Positions 10,636-18,764 of a stretch of DNA of 64,000 nucleotides are shown here, in pieces. The notes beneath the pieces were generated by a model. The model made no database searches. It worked only from the letters and a program-made list of their open reading frames with translations, and was not told the origin of the DNA. A program made the translations under genes and the position numbers. The DNA is from JADJPO01 sp046330955 (lineage in GTDB: Bacteria; Actinomycetota; Actinomycetes; Actinomycetales; Kineosporiaceae): assembly GCA_046330955.1 (NCBI GenBank), contig JAXLRT010000015.1, positions 62,001 through 126,000 on the forward strand. The letters run 5' to 3'. Each line of letters opens with the position of its first letter. Positions within the stretch are counted from its first letter, which is position 1.

Positions 10636-10664
10636 AGTCTAATCGAACATGTGTTCTATGACAA
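10636..10664 (-). promoter_or_regulatory. SigA-type promoter with an embedded SOS (LexA) box for the DUF222 gene
   Basis: Read on the minus strand: -35 TTGTCA (10659-10664), a 17-base spacer, -10 TAGACT (10636-10641). The spacer contains TCGAACATGTGTTCTA (10643-10658), which matches the actinobacterial SOS box TCGAAC-N4-GTTCGA at 11 of 12 defined positions. The first ATG is six bases after the -10 box, so the mRNA is probably leaderless. LexA boxes before 13E12/DUF222 genes are known in Mycobacterium tuberculosis. Confidence 0.8.
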
Positions 10665-10863
10665 GAGGTGTGAAGGGGTCGTCGTCAGTGAAGAAGTCGC
10701 AGGCGGACCCGATGTGTTCCACGCCATCGAATCCGTGTCGGTGCGCGAAATGTTCGGCCGTCCGCACGCGCCCTCGGCGGCCCGGCTGGATGGGCACAAC
10801 GGAACCGACCGCCGTGATACGGGACGCCCAGCTGGTGAGGGAGATCCAGCGTGCACGGACCAC
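10639..10863 (-). CDS. Hypothetical small protein (doubtful)
   Basis: 74 codons from GTG 10861-10863, ending in an acidic, protein-like tail (DFFTDDDPFTPLVIEHMF). No family is recognised. Its 3' end covers the SOS promoter of the DUF222 gene, which argues against strong selection on both. It follows the Imm5-like gene by four bases on the same strand, so it could be a last operon member. Low confidence. Confidence 0.3.
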   Translation of the reverse strand: MVRARWISLTSWASRITAVGSVVPIQPGRRGRVRTAEHFAHRHGFDGVEHIGSACDFFTDDDPFTPLVIEHMFD

Positions 10864-10867
10864 ATGA

Positions 10868-11386
10868 TCACAAGGAATCGAACACCGACCAGCAGAGGTC
10901 GTTGCGCAACCGCTGATCGTCGAGCACCAACTCGCGAATCGCCTCGGGCAGCTGATCGCGCTGCCACTGGCACTCGAGCCGTCCGGCGCGCTCACTCTCG
11001 CCGGCGGGCGCGGCGGCTCGGGCCGCCTTGATCGCATAGGCGGCCGCACCGAGCTCGTGCGCGGCGACATGGGCAACGACCGCTGCCTGGCCGGCCGCGT
11101 AGGCGGCATGGCGCGCCGCCCCGCGCAGGTCCCGGGCCGCGGCCATCGCATGCCCGCCCGCCGCGCGTGCCTCGGACATCCTGATCTCACCTCTGGCCCA
11201 GGCGCGGGCCTGCTCGATCGCCTGCCGAGGCCGCGGGTCGTGCGGGCGCACCGAGGCGAACCGGTCGAGCACATGCTCCGCGCACACTGCCGCCCACAGT
11301 GCCAGCAACTGGTGATCGGTATCGGTGAGGGTGCCGCCCCGGCGGATCGTCACGAACCGCGGGTCACGCACCTCGGGCAGGATCAC
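10868..11386 (-). CDS. Imm5-like putative immunity/exonuclease-associated protein
   Basis: 172 aa, Ala- and His-rich and helical. The recognisable core is LTDTDHQLLALWAAVCAEHV, then RPRQAIEQARAWARGE and GHAMAAARDLRGAARHAAY, typical of proteins named putative immunity protein (Imm5-like). The frame of the track continues upstream, but that part overlaps the exonuclease. GTG 11384-11386 gives a GTGA overlap with the exonuclease stop and is the likely start. Pairing with a nuclease is suggestive, but no toxin is visible. The family is predicted, not proven, to be an immunity protein. Confidence 0.75.
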   Translation of the reverse strand: MILPEVRDPRFVTIRRGGTLTDTDHQLLALWAAVCAEHVLDRFASVRPHDPRPRQAIEQARAWARGEIRMSEARAAGGHAMAAARDLRGAARHAAYAAGQAAVVAHVAAHELGAAAYAIKAARAAAPAGESERAGRLECQWQRDQLPEAIRELVLDDQRLRNDLCWSVFDSL

Positions 11387-11958
11387 GCCCGCCCGGCCTG
11401 CCGGCGGCGCAGCTCGGCCAGCATGTGGCAGAAGGTGGCGCCCTGCTCGATGGCGTCGTCCAGCGCAATGTGGTTGTGCGGCAACGGATCGAACCACTTC
11501 CGCGGCATCGTCCGCTTGCTCACGGCACGAAACTCGATGCCCAGCAACGCCATGGCCAGCGTCTTCATGTCCAGCGCGGAATGGCTGAACGGGCTGCGCC
11601 CGGCGAACCGCATCAGGTACCAGTGCACGAACATGAAGTCGAACCCCGCGGGATACGCGACGAAGACCGGCCTGCCCGGCAGCGCGCCGAGCCAGGCGAC
11701 GTAGCGCGGCATCACCGCCTCCGGCGCCTCGGGATCGACCCGACACGCCTTCCACGCCGCGGGATTGCGCTGCCACCAGGCCATGGTGTCCGGATGGCCC
11801 TGCGCCCCGGGCAGTGTGATCAGGTTGGCCGAGAAGGTGTCGACCAGCGTGCCGTCGTCCCGGTAGGCCGCCGAGCCGAAACTGAGCATCGAGTGCGGCC
11901 CGGGAATCGGCCCGTCCGACTCGACGTCGGTACTCACATAGATCTCTGCCACGCCCAT
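11383..11958 (-). CDS. DEDDh-type 3'-5' exonuclease (DnaQ-like)
   Basis: 191 aa. ExoI motif DVESDGP near residue 11 supplies the first Asp and Glu. The middle Asp is in FVAYPAGFDFMFVHWYL (ExoII). HNHIALDDAIEQG near the C-terminus supplies the His and last Asp (ExoIII, DEDDh type). It should remove 3' nucleotides from DNA or RNA with two metal ions. It is a stand-alone domain, so it is more like an RNase T/oligoribonuclease-type or repair exonuclease than the replicative proofreading subunit. It is coupled to the Imm5-like gene by a GTGA overlap. Confidence 0.88.
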   Translation of the reverse strand: MGVAEIYVSTDVESDGPIPGPHSMLSFGSAAYRDDGTLVDTFSANLITLPGAQGHPDTMAWWQRNPAAWKACRVDPEAPEAVMPRYVAWLGALPGRPVFVAYPAGFDFMFVHWYLMRFAGRSPFSHSALDMKTLAMALLGIEFRAVSKRTMPRKWFDPLPHNHIALDDAIEQGATFCHMLAELRRRQAGRA

Positions 11959-11987
11959 CCCCCGTTCACGTCACGCCCTGTTCACGG

Positions 11988-12722
11988 TCACAACCCGACC
12001 AGATCGGCCGCCCGCCGCATCTGATCGTCGAAGAAGGCTGCCTGCAGCACGGGGTCGTCGTCCACCACATTGTGGGTGTGGCCGAACAGCTCGAACGAGA
12101 CCGCGCCGACCAGCAGGGTCCAGGCGGCCAGGCCGCGGGCCAGCAACTCGTCCGGCAGCGGTGCCACCTGATCGCGAATCGGGTCGAGAGAACGCTGCAC
12201 CGCCTCGGGCAGCGCGGCGACGCCGTCCGGGTCGATCAGCCCCCGGTGCAAGCCGTCCACCAGGATGCCGATGAGCACCGTGGGCACCCGCGAGGCCGGC
12301 CCGATCGTGGTCTGCGGCGCGGCGTAGCCGGGCACCGGTGAACCGAAGATCAGCGAATGCTCGTGCGGATTGGCCCGCGCCCAGTCACGCATCGCCCGGC
12401 ACGTCGCCTGCCAGCGGCTCCGCAGGTCGTCCCGGACGACGGCCGCCTCGGCCCGCTCGACCGCCGCACCCAGCGCGTCGTAGGCCTCGACGATCAACAG
12501 CGTCAGCAACTCGTCCCGGCTCGCGACGTAGCGGTACACCGCGGACGACACCATGCCGATCTCGCGCGCCACGGCCCGCAGTGACAGCGCCGCCGGCCCG
12601 ACCTCGGCCAGTTGCCGGCGGGCCTCCGCGACGATCTCGCGGGTCAACTCGGCGCGGGCACGTTCCCGGACGCCGGCCGCGCGCCGAGGTGCCGGACTCA
12701 GGGTCGCGTCGCCGGGGGTCAT
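11988..12722 (-). CDS. TetR-family transcriptional regulator
   Basis: 244 aa. N-terminal HTH (about residues 24-70): IVAEARRQLAEVGPAALSLR, then the recognition region VSSAVYRYVASRDELLTLL. The C-terminal ligand domain is of the WHG type common in actinobacteria (AWTLLVGAVSFELFGHTHNV). The ATG at 12720-12722 is preferred over upstream frame. It is divergent from a Rossmann-fold epimerase gene; the 145-base space has two perfect palindromes that are good candidates for its operators. It probably represses both itself and the epimerase. Confidence 0.92.
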   Translation of the reverse strand: MTPGDATLSPAPRRAAGVRERARAELTREIVAEARRQLAEVGPAALSLRAVAREIGMVSSAVYRYVASRDELLTLLIVEAYDALGAAVERAEAAVVRDDLRSRWQATCRAMRDWARANPHEHSLIFGSPVPGYAAPQTTIGPASRVPTVLIGILVDGLHRGLIDPDGVAALPEAVQRSLDPIRDQVAPLPDELLARGLAAWTLLVGAVSFELFGHTHNVVDDDPVLQAAFFDDQMRRAADLVGL

Positions 12723-12763
12723 GTTCCGAGCATGCCCTCGATTGCGAGCAATGACAACAAGCG

Positions 12764-12776
12764 AGAGCACTGCTCT
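12764..12776. promoter_or_regulatory. Palindromic operator 1 (AGAGCA-C-TGCTCT)
   Basis: Perfect 6+6 palindrome in the TetR/epimerase intergenic space. It touches a TTGACA -35 hexamer at 12776-12781 that points toward the epimerase; a fair -10 (GATGCT, 12799-12804) follows after 17 bases. A repressor here would block RNA polymerase binding. Confidence 0.7.
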
Positions 12777-12815
12777 TGACATCGACGCCCGACTGCCCGA
12801 TGCTCATCTCAGAAC

Positions 12816-12830
12816 GAGAGCAGTGCTCTC
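12816..12830. promoter_or_regulatory. Palindromic operator 2 (GAGAGCA-G-TGCTCTC)
   Basis: Perfect 7+7 palindrome sharing the AGAGCA-N-TGCTCT core with the site at 12764-12776; the centres are 53 bases apart, about five helical turns. It lies between the likely transcription start and the epimerase ATG, so it would act as a roadblock or support looping. Confidence 0.7.
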
Positions 12831-12867
12831 TCACAAGAGCAGCCATCACGAAGCCGAGGAGCCCGCC

Positions 12868-13896
12868 ATGACCACCGCCCCGCAGTCCACCCCGCTGCAC
12901 GTCATCGTCGGAGCCGGCGCGGTCGGCACCGCCCTGGCCCGTGAACTGGTCGCCACCGGCGCCCGGGTCCGCATCCTCACCCGCTCGGGGTCCGGCCCGG
13001 ACCACCCCGCCATCGAGCGGATCGCGCTGGACGTCGCCGCGGCGTCCACGCCCGGCCCGGCCGCCGACCGGCTCGCCGAGCTGACCCGGGATGCCGTGGC
13101 GATCCACAACTGCGCCAACCCCGCCTACCACCGCTGGCCGACCGACTGGCCGCCGATCGCGAACGCGCTGCTCGCGGCGGCCGAGAGCAGCGGCGCCGTC
13201 CTGGTGACCTGCTCGAACCTGTACGCCTACCACCCGGACGACACGCTTCGGGCCTCGACGTCGGGCGCCGGCATGACCGAGGACCTGCCGCTGACCCACC
13301 CCGGTCGCAAGGGCGGCGTCCGGGCCCGGATGTGGGCCGACGCGCTCGCCGCCCACACAGCCGGTCGGATCCGGGCCACCGAGGTGCGCGCCTCGGACTA
13401 CCTGGGGGCCACCGCCGCCAGCGCCCTCGGCGACCAGGTCGTGCCGCGGCTGCTGGCCGGCAAGCCGGGCCGGGTGCTGGGCGACCCCGACGTGCCCCAC
13501 GCCGTCACCTATGTCGGCGACGTCGCCCGGCTGATGGCCGTCGTGGCCACCGACCCGCGGGCCTGGGGCCGGCCGTGGCACGTTCCGACCCACCCGGCGC
13601 GCACCGTGCGACAGATCGTCACCGACCTGGCCGAGGTCGCCGGGGTGCCGGACGCCGGCGTCCAGCAGCTGCCGGTCTGGTTCCAGCGGGCGCTGGGACT
13701 GGTCCTGCCCTTCATGCGCGAACTGCCCGAGGTGGCCTACCAGCACACCACCCCGTGGCGGGTGGACTCCTCGGCCGCGGAGCAGACCTTCGGCCTCGCG
13801 CCGACGCCGTGGCAGGAGATCCTCGTCGGTCACCTGACGCCGTATCTGACGGCGAAGGAGGCGGCGAGGGAGAAGGAACGGATCGCTCGGCGCTGA
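12868..13896 (+). CDS. NAD(P)-dependent epimerase/dehydratase-like Rossmann protein
   Basis: 342 aa. N-terminal dinucleotide-binding loop HVIVGAGAVGTALARELV with a GxGxxG pattern. The SDR-like body has CSNLYAY in the position of the YxxxK region, but no clear catalytic Lys, so it is an atypical extended SDR. The ATG at 12868-12870 has a good ribosome site (GAGGAG about 7 bases before). Sugar, steroid or quinone substrates are all possible. Regulation by the divergent TetR protein is strongly suggested by the twin palindromes. Confidence 0.85.
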   Translation: MTTAPQSTPLHVIVGAGAVGTALARELVATGARVRILTRSGSGPDHPAIERIALDVAAASTPGPAADRLAELTRDAVAIHNCANPAYHRWPTDWPPIANALLAAAESSGAVLVTCSNLYAYHPDDTLRASTSGAGMTEDLPLTHPGRKGGVRARMWADALAAHTAGRIRATEVRASDYLGATAASALGDQVVPRLLAGKPGRVLGDPDVPHAVTYVGDVARLMAVVATDPRAWGRPWHVPTHPARTVRQIVTDLAEVAGVPDAGVQQLPVWFQRALGLVLPFMRELPEVAYQHTTPWRVDSSAAEQTFGLAPTPWQEILVGHLTPYLTAKEAAREKERIARR

Positions 13897-13908
13897 CGTC
13901 GAAACGGT

Positions 13909-15252
13909 GTGCTGAATCGCCGTGACGTCGTGTCCCTGCTGGCCCTGTCCGGAATAGGAGTCCTCACCGTGCCGTCACTGATCGGCTGTTCCGGAGCCAC
14001 CAACGGCCCCAGCGGGACCACGGTGCATGCCGACCTGGTGCGTTCCGACCTGTCGCGTGACCCCGCCGACGCAGCGGACGTCGAGGCCGCCTACACCGCG
14101 GTGTCCGCCTTCACGGCCGAGGTCTACCGCACCCTGGCGGCGGGGCAGCGCGGCAACCTGGTGTGCTCGCCGTTCTCGGTGGCGATGGCACTCGGCATGA
14201 CCGTGCAGGGGGCGCGCGGCGCCACCGCGAGCGAGCTGCTGGCCGTGCTCCACGGGCCGGCCGGCACGCCCCTGGAGGCGTCGCGCGCGGTGGCTCGGCG
14301 CCTGAACGCCCTGGACGTCGCGCTGGCCGCCCGCGCCGGCACGGTGAAGCTGGCCGACGGCAGCACCGGGGAGGTGGCACTGAGCTCGGCGAACAGCCTC
14401 TGGGGACAGCGAGACCTGGTGTGGGAGAAGGAATTCCTCGACGTGCTGGCCCGCGACTTCGGCACCGGCATGCACCAGGTCGACTACCGCACCGCCACCG
14501 AACAGGCCCGGACGGCGATCAACGGCTGGGTGAGCGAGCAGACCCGCGAGCGCATCCCCGAACTGATCGCCCGGGGGGTGCTGGACGCCGACAGCCGGCT
14601 CACCCTGGTGAACGCGCTGTACCTGAAGGCGCCCTGGCAGATCCCGTTCCAGAAGGAGGCGACCCGTCCGGCGCCGTTCACCCGGCTCGACTCCTCGACG
14701 GTGCAGGCCCCGCAGATGACCGCCACGATCGCCGCCGGGTACGCCGCCGGTCCGGGCTGGGTGGCCGCACGTCTGCCCTACGCCGACGGCCGGTTGGCGA
14801 TGACCGTCGTGCTGCCGGACGCCGGCCGGTTCGCCGAGATCGAGAAGCAGCTGGACGGCGCGTGGCTGGCCGCCGTCCACCCGGCGATGCAGCAGACCCA
14901 GGTTCAGGTCGGCCTACCCCGCTGGACGACGCGCAGCCAGGCCTCGCTGCGGGACGTGCTGGAGCAGTTGGGGATTCGCCAGGCCTTCACCGATGCCGCC
15001 GACTTCTCGGCGATGACCACGCAGGAGCGGTTGCAGATCAGTGCCGTGGTGCACGAGGCCTTCGTGGCGGTCGACGAGGCAGGTACCGAAGCTGCCGCGG
15101 CCACCGCGGTGGTCATGCGGGTCACGGGCGCGCCGGTCGACCCGGCCCGTCTGATCGCCGACCGGCCGTTCCTCTACCTGATCCACGACAACGCCGCGGG
15201 CGCCGTCCCGACGCCGTTGTTCATCGGCCGGGTGCTCGACCCTACGGCGTGA
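13909..15252 (+). CDS. Serpin-family serine protease inhibitor, predicted lipoprotein
   Basis: 447 aa from GTG 13909. The N-terminus has RR (residues 4-5) before a hydrophobic stretch and a lipobox SLIGC, so it is a likely Tat- or Sec-exported lipoprotein. Serpin features follow: GNLVCSPFSVAMALGM, the breach/shutter regions, hinge DEAGTEAAAATAVVM of the inhibitory type (G-T-E-A-A-A-A-T), and the C-terminal signature DRPFLYLIHD. The reactive bond should lie in or near MRVTGA, with a Thr or nearby residue at P1. It is therefore a probable suicide inhibitor of extracellular proteases. It ends 11 bases inside the convergent GGDEF gene. Confidence 0.93.
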   Translation: MLNRRDVVSLLALSGIGVLTVPSLIGCSGATNGPSGTTVHADLVRSDLSRDPADAADVEAAYTAVSAFTAEVYRTLAAGQRGNLVCSPFSVAMALGMTVQGARGATASELLAVLHGPAGTPLEASRAVARRLNALDVALAARAGTVKLADGSTGEVALSSANSLWGQRDLVWEKEFLDVLARDFGTGMHQVDYRTATEQARTAINGWVSEQTRERIPELIARGVLDADSRLTLVNALYLKAPWQIPFQKEATRPAPFTRLDSSTVQAPQMTATIAAGYAAGPGWVAARLPYADGRLAMTVVLPDAGRFAEIEKQLDGAWLAAVHPAMQQTQVQVGLPRWTTRSQASLRDVLEQLGIRQAFTDAADFSAMTTQERLQISAVVHEAFVAVDEAGTEAAAATAVVMRVTGAPVDPARLIADRPFLYLIHDNAAGAVPTPLFIGRVLDPTA

Positions 15253-16840
15253 GCAGCACCACGCGGCCGCGGCCCTCGCTCTTGGCCGAGTACAACCCCT
15301 GGTCGGCGGCCGCGATCAGGTCGTCGACCTCGGTCGCCGGTCCGCTGATCACCCCGATGCTCAACCCCACGCTGAGCCCCGGGGCCACCTCGTGCCAGGG
15401 GTAGTCCATCACCCGGTCGAGCAACTCCTGCCCTCGACGCTCGGCGTCCGGCAACCGGCGGCTGATCAGCAGCAGGAACTCGTCGCCCCCCAGCCGTACT
15501 GCCAGATCGGTGGCCCGGGTGGTCTCGACCAGCAACGCCCCCAGCCGGCGCAGCGCCTCGTCCCCCGCGGGGTGGCCGAAGGTGTCGTTGACCTCCTTGA
15601 ACCAGTCGACGTCGACCATCACCACGGTCAGTTCGTCGTCCGGACGGGCCTGCCGCAGCCGCTCGAGATGGCGTGAGTAGGCGTGCCGGTTGGCCAGGCC
15701 GGTCAGCTCGTCGACGTAGGCCCGTTCGGTGAGACGCTGATTGTCGAGCAGCACCTTCTCGGCGAGGGTCTGGTTGCGGGTGGCGGTGAGCACCAGTTGG
15801 CGTGACTCCCAGCGCATCCGGGTGGTGTGTTCGGCGTAGCGGCGCCAGCTCGAGTTCGGCGCCTCGGCCGCGGTGGCCAGCGCGAGAGCCAGCGGCAACA
15901 GCCCCGCCTCGTGATCGGGGTGCATGACCTTCAGGGCCAGCTCGGCGTGGCTCGACGCTGCCTGCCGGTCACCCGCGTCCAGCGCGCGCACCGACCGGCC
16001 GACGGCGATGCAGGCGCTCCCGGCGCCGCGTTCGCCCCGGTCGGGGTGGTGTCCGCGGAGCAGGTCATCGGCAGGGGTGGGCTCCGGCTCGCGGGCGATT
16101 GCGGCGAGCAGGTACTCGACGCTGCGCACCTCGAAGACCCACTCGGCCGGCAGGCCCCGCAGGGTCTGCGCGGTCGGCCGGGTGCGGTTCGTGGCCACCT
16201 CGGCGGCCGCTTCGCGTTGACCCGACTCGGTGAGCAGGCAACACAACGGCACGGCGGCGCTCAACCGGTTCACCATGGCCGTCCGCCGGTTGAGTTCGGC
16301 GATCCGGTCGAACGGCGCCGGCCAGCTCCGGTCCGCGATCTGCGCCGCCCGGTCGTACATCTCGAGCGCCAGTTCCCACAGCCCGCGCCGGTGAAAGGCC
16401 AGGCCGCAGACGGTGTAGGCGCTCGCGGCATGGACGCTGTAGCCGCCGTCCTCGTCGAGCAGGGCCACGGCACGGGCGAGGTCTCGGGTGCCCGATTGGC
16501 ACCCGGTCCAGATCTGCCAGCCGGTGACGGTGCCGCGTAGCGCCTGGCACAGGGCGGTCAGGGCACTGTCGGGAGAGGCCGCGGCGGCCTCGGCCATCGC
16601 CTTCAGGTGCAGGTCGGCCTCGCCGATGGTGCCGTCCTGCGCACCCACCCGCCGAGCCATGGTGTCCAGACCGGCGTAGTGGGCGAAATGCACCACCGCC
16701 GCGACATCGCACCAACCGTTGGCCGTGGCCCGGTCGAGCAGGCGGACCAGCTCGGCCCCGCAGTCCCGCAGCTGGACGCATTCGACGAGGTCATAGGCCT
16801 GCACCAAGGCCTCATCGCGCGCATCCACCCCGTTGGACAT
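15242..16840 (-). CDS. Diguanylate cyclase with TPR-like sensory N-terminus
   Basis: 532 aa. Residues 1 to about 370 are helical, TPR-like, with no membrane segment. A short coiled coil leads to a GGDEF domain that keeps the active-site RLGGDEFLLL, the metal-binding VDVDWFKEVND and the GHPAGDEALRRLG region. An RxxD inhibitory site is not evident. It should make cyclic di-GMP from two GTP in the cytosol, with activity set by its TPR region. The start used is ATG 16838-16840. An IS-broken EAL-HDOD gene at 53-56 kb is the only other c-di-GMP-related gene here. Confidence 0.92.
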   Translation of the reverse strand: MSNGVDARDEALVQAYDLVECVQLRDCGAELVRLLDRATANGWCDVAAVVHFAHYAGLDTMARRVGAQDGTIGEADLHLKAMAEAAAASPDSALTALCQALRGTVTGWQIWTGCQSGTRDLARAVALLDEDGGYSVHAASAYTVCGLAFHRRGLWELALEMYDRAAQIADRSWPAPFDRIAELNRRTAMVNRLSAAVPLCCLLTESGQREAAAEVATNRTRPTAQTLRGLPAEWVFEVRSVEYLLAAIAREPEPTPADDLLRGHHPDRGERGAGSACIAVGRSVRALDAGDRQAASSHAELALKVMHPDHEAGLLPLALALATAAEAPNSSWRRYAEHTTRMRWESRQLVLTATRNQTLAEKVLLDNQRLTERAYVDELTGLANRHAYSRHLERLRQARPDDELTVVMVDVDWFKEVNDTFGHPAGDEALRRLGALLVETTRATDLAVRLGGDEFLLLISRRLPDAERRGQELLDRVMDYPWHEVAPGLSVGLSIGVISGPATEVDDLIAAADQGLYSAKSEGRGRVVLLTP

Positions 16841-16910
16841 ACCGCGATCGTCGCATGATGATCTCGATGCCACACACGCGGTGGATCGTGGTCACGCTTA
16901 CAGTTTCGTC

Positions 16911-17651
16911 GTGGCGGATCCGCAGGCTTGGTGGCGCCGAGTGGAGCTGGCTCGGTTCCTGGACGCCGCGCTGATCCGTCGGGTGCCCCGGGATCACACC
17001 GAGTCGGACGCCGCGTTCCGCCGCCGTCGGCTGGTCTCGCTGGTCACGGCGGTGTGTGGCGCCGTCCTGCTGTGGCTCTCGTTTCGGATCGAGCCCGGGG
17101 ATCGGCGGTTCTACCTGACGACCTTCGCGCTGGCGCTGGTCTGGACCCTCGGGGCCTTCGCCTCCGGGCCGCTGCACCTGGGCTGGGCCTTCACCCGCAA
17201 GGGGCAGCGGCTGGCCCGCCCGGTGGTGCAGTCGTTGGCGCTCGGGGTGCTGGCGGTGGCGGTGTTCAGCGCCGGTGCGCTGATCGTGGCCCGGTTGCCG
17301 CTGCTGCGCGACAGCCTCAATGCCGTGCTCGACCACGCCCGGTTCGGCTCGCTGCCGGTGGTCGCGGTGATCACGCTGGTGAACGGGGTGGCCGAGGAGC
17401 TGTTCTTCCGAGGGGCGTTGTTCGCGGCGATCGGACGGCGTCACCCGGTCGCGATCTCGACCGCGTGCTATGCCCTGACCACGGTGTTCAGCCTCAACCT
17501 GATGCTGGTGTTCGCGGCGGCGGTGCTCGGCGTCCTGGTGGGATTGCAGCGGCGCGTCACCGGCGGCGTCCTGGGGCCGATGATCACCCACGTGACGTGG
17601 TCGCTGAGCATGCTGTTGATCCTGCCGCCGTTGATCACGGCACTGACGTGA
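16911..17651 (+). CDS. CPBP-family intramembrane glutamic endopeptidase (CAAX/Abi type)
   Basis: 246 aa with about six membrane helices. Motif 1 is AEELFFRGALF (EExxxR); the second conserved region is seen in ACYALTTVFSLNLM, where a His is usual but not obvious; the last motif is MITHVTWSLS. GTG 16911 is chosen as start because upstream codons overlap the divergent GGDEF start region. CPBP proteins cleave or process membrane-associated peptides; some confer self-immunity to bacteriocins or phage. The substrate is unknown. Confidence 0.85.
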   Translation: MADPQAWWRRVELARFLDAALIRRVPRDHTESDAAFRRRRLVSLVTAVCGAVLLWLSFRIEPGDRRFYLTTFALALVWTLGAFASGPLHLGWAFTRKGQRLARPVVQSLALGVLAVAVFSAGALIVARLPLLRDSLNAVLDHARFGSLPVVAVITLVNGVAEELFFRGALFAAIGRRHPVAISTACYALTTVFSLNLMLVFAAAVLGVLVGLQRRVTGGVLGPMITHVTWSLSMLLILPPLITALT

Positions 17652-17663
17652 TCACACTGGTCT

Positions 17664-17690
17664 GATCTGATCACGCCGATCTGATCACGC
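17664..17690. repeat. Tandem GATCTGATCACGC repeat
   Basis: Two exact 13-base copies (17664-17676, 17678-17690) inside a 50-base stretch that has six GATC words. It lies between the CPBP gene and the next gene. The core CTGATCACGC occurs again before the FGGY kinase end at 60361-60370. It could be an operator or a weak terminator. Confidence 0.6.
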
Positions 17691-17720
17691 TGATCCGATC
17701 TCTGCGTGCCAGCATGGGGC

Positions 17721-18728
17721 ATGACCTCAGTCGAACCGGAGACCCCGCAACGCCTCGCGCTGGTCACCGGGGCATCCGGCTACATCGGGTCGCGTCTGGT
17801 GCCCGAACTGCTGGCGCGCGGCTGGGCGGTGCGGGTGCTGGTGCGGCGGGTGGCCTCGGTGCGAGGCCGGGCCTGGTTCCCGAACGTGCAGGTGGTCGAG
17901 GGGGATGCCGGCGCGGCGGATTCGCTGGCGAAGGCGCTGGACGGCGTGGACGTCGCCTACTACCTGCTGCACTCGATGGACGGTCAGGGCGATTTCGAGA
18001 GTCGCGACCGCCGGCTGGCCCGCACGTTCGGCCAGGCCGCCCGCCGGGCCGGGACGCCGCGGCTGGTCTACCTGAGCGGGTTACACCCGGAGGGTGAGCT
18101 GTCGGCCCACCTGGCCTCACGGGTCGAGGTCGGCGAGATCCTGATGTCCAGTGACGTGCCGACCGCGGTGCTGCAGGCGGCGGTGATCCTGGGCGCGGGG
18201 TCGGCGTCCTTCGAGATGTTGCGCCACCTGACGCAGCGACTGCCCGCCATGATCGCGCCCAAGTGGCTGGCCAATCGCATCCAGCCGATCGCCGTCCGGG
18301 ACGTGCTGCACTACCTGGTCGGGGCCGCCGACCTGGACGCCGGCGTGAATCGCACCCTCGACATCGGCGGTGAGGAGGTGCTCACCTACCGGCAGATGAT
18401 CGAGCGCTTCGCCCGCATCGACGGCCGGCTGCCGCGGTTGATCGTGACCGTGCCGGTGTTGACGCCCTGGCTGGCAAGTCAGTGGGTGGGACTGGTCACG
18501 CCGGTGCCCTCCGGGTTGGCGAAACCGTTGGTGGGCAGCCTCTTACACGAGGTGGTCTGCGGCGAGAACGACATTCGTGAGCTGGTCGGCCTGCCGGCCG
18601 GCGGGCTCACGAGCTACGACGACGCGGTGCGGGCCGCCCTGGCCGGGGACGGCGATCGTCCCGAACCGGGCACGGTCGATCCGGAGCGGCTGACCGCGGC
18701 CGACCCGGCCTGGGCGGGCGATTCCTGA
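17721..18728 (+). CDS. NAD(P)H-binding Rossmann protein (atypical SDR)
   Basis: 335 aa. N-terminal LVTGASGYIGSRLVPELL is a full GxxGxxG NAD(P) loop. YYLLHSMDGQGDFESRDR marks the atypical SDR subfamily related to complex I NDUFA9-like and YwnB-like proteins. The C-terminal half has a helical cap (PVLTPWLASQWVGLVTPVP). The start chosen is ATG 17721. It may be a quinone- or lipid-related oxidoreductase or a binding protein; the usual C-terminal DUF2867 domain is missing. It stands alone, convergent with the AlbA_2 regulator gene. Confidence 0.85.
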   Translation: MTSVEPETPQRLALVTGASGYIGSRLVPELLARGWAVRVLVRRVASVRGRAWFPNVQVVEGDAGAADSLAKALDGVDVAYYLLHSMDGQGDFESRDRRLARTFGQAARRAGTPRLVYLSGLHPEGELSAHLASRVEVGEILMSSDVPTAVLQAAVILGAGSASFEMLRHLTQRLPAMIAPKWLANRIQPIAVRDVLHYLVGAADLDAGVNRTLDIGGEEVLTYRQMIERFARIDGRLPRLIVTVPVLTPWLASQWVGLVTPVPSGLAKPLVGSLLHEVVCGENDIRELVGLPAGGLTSYDDAVRAALAGDGDRPEPGTVDPERLTAADPAWAGDS

Positions 18729-18764
18729 GCCTGGCTGCGCGCACGGGTCAGGGCACCGAGGTAC

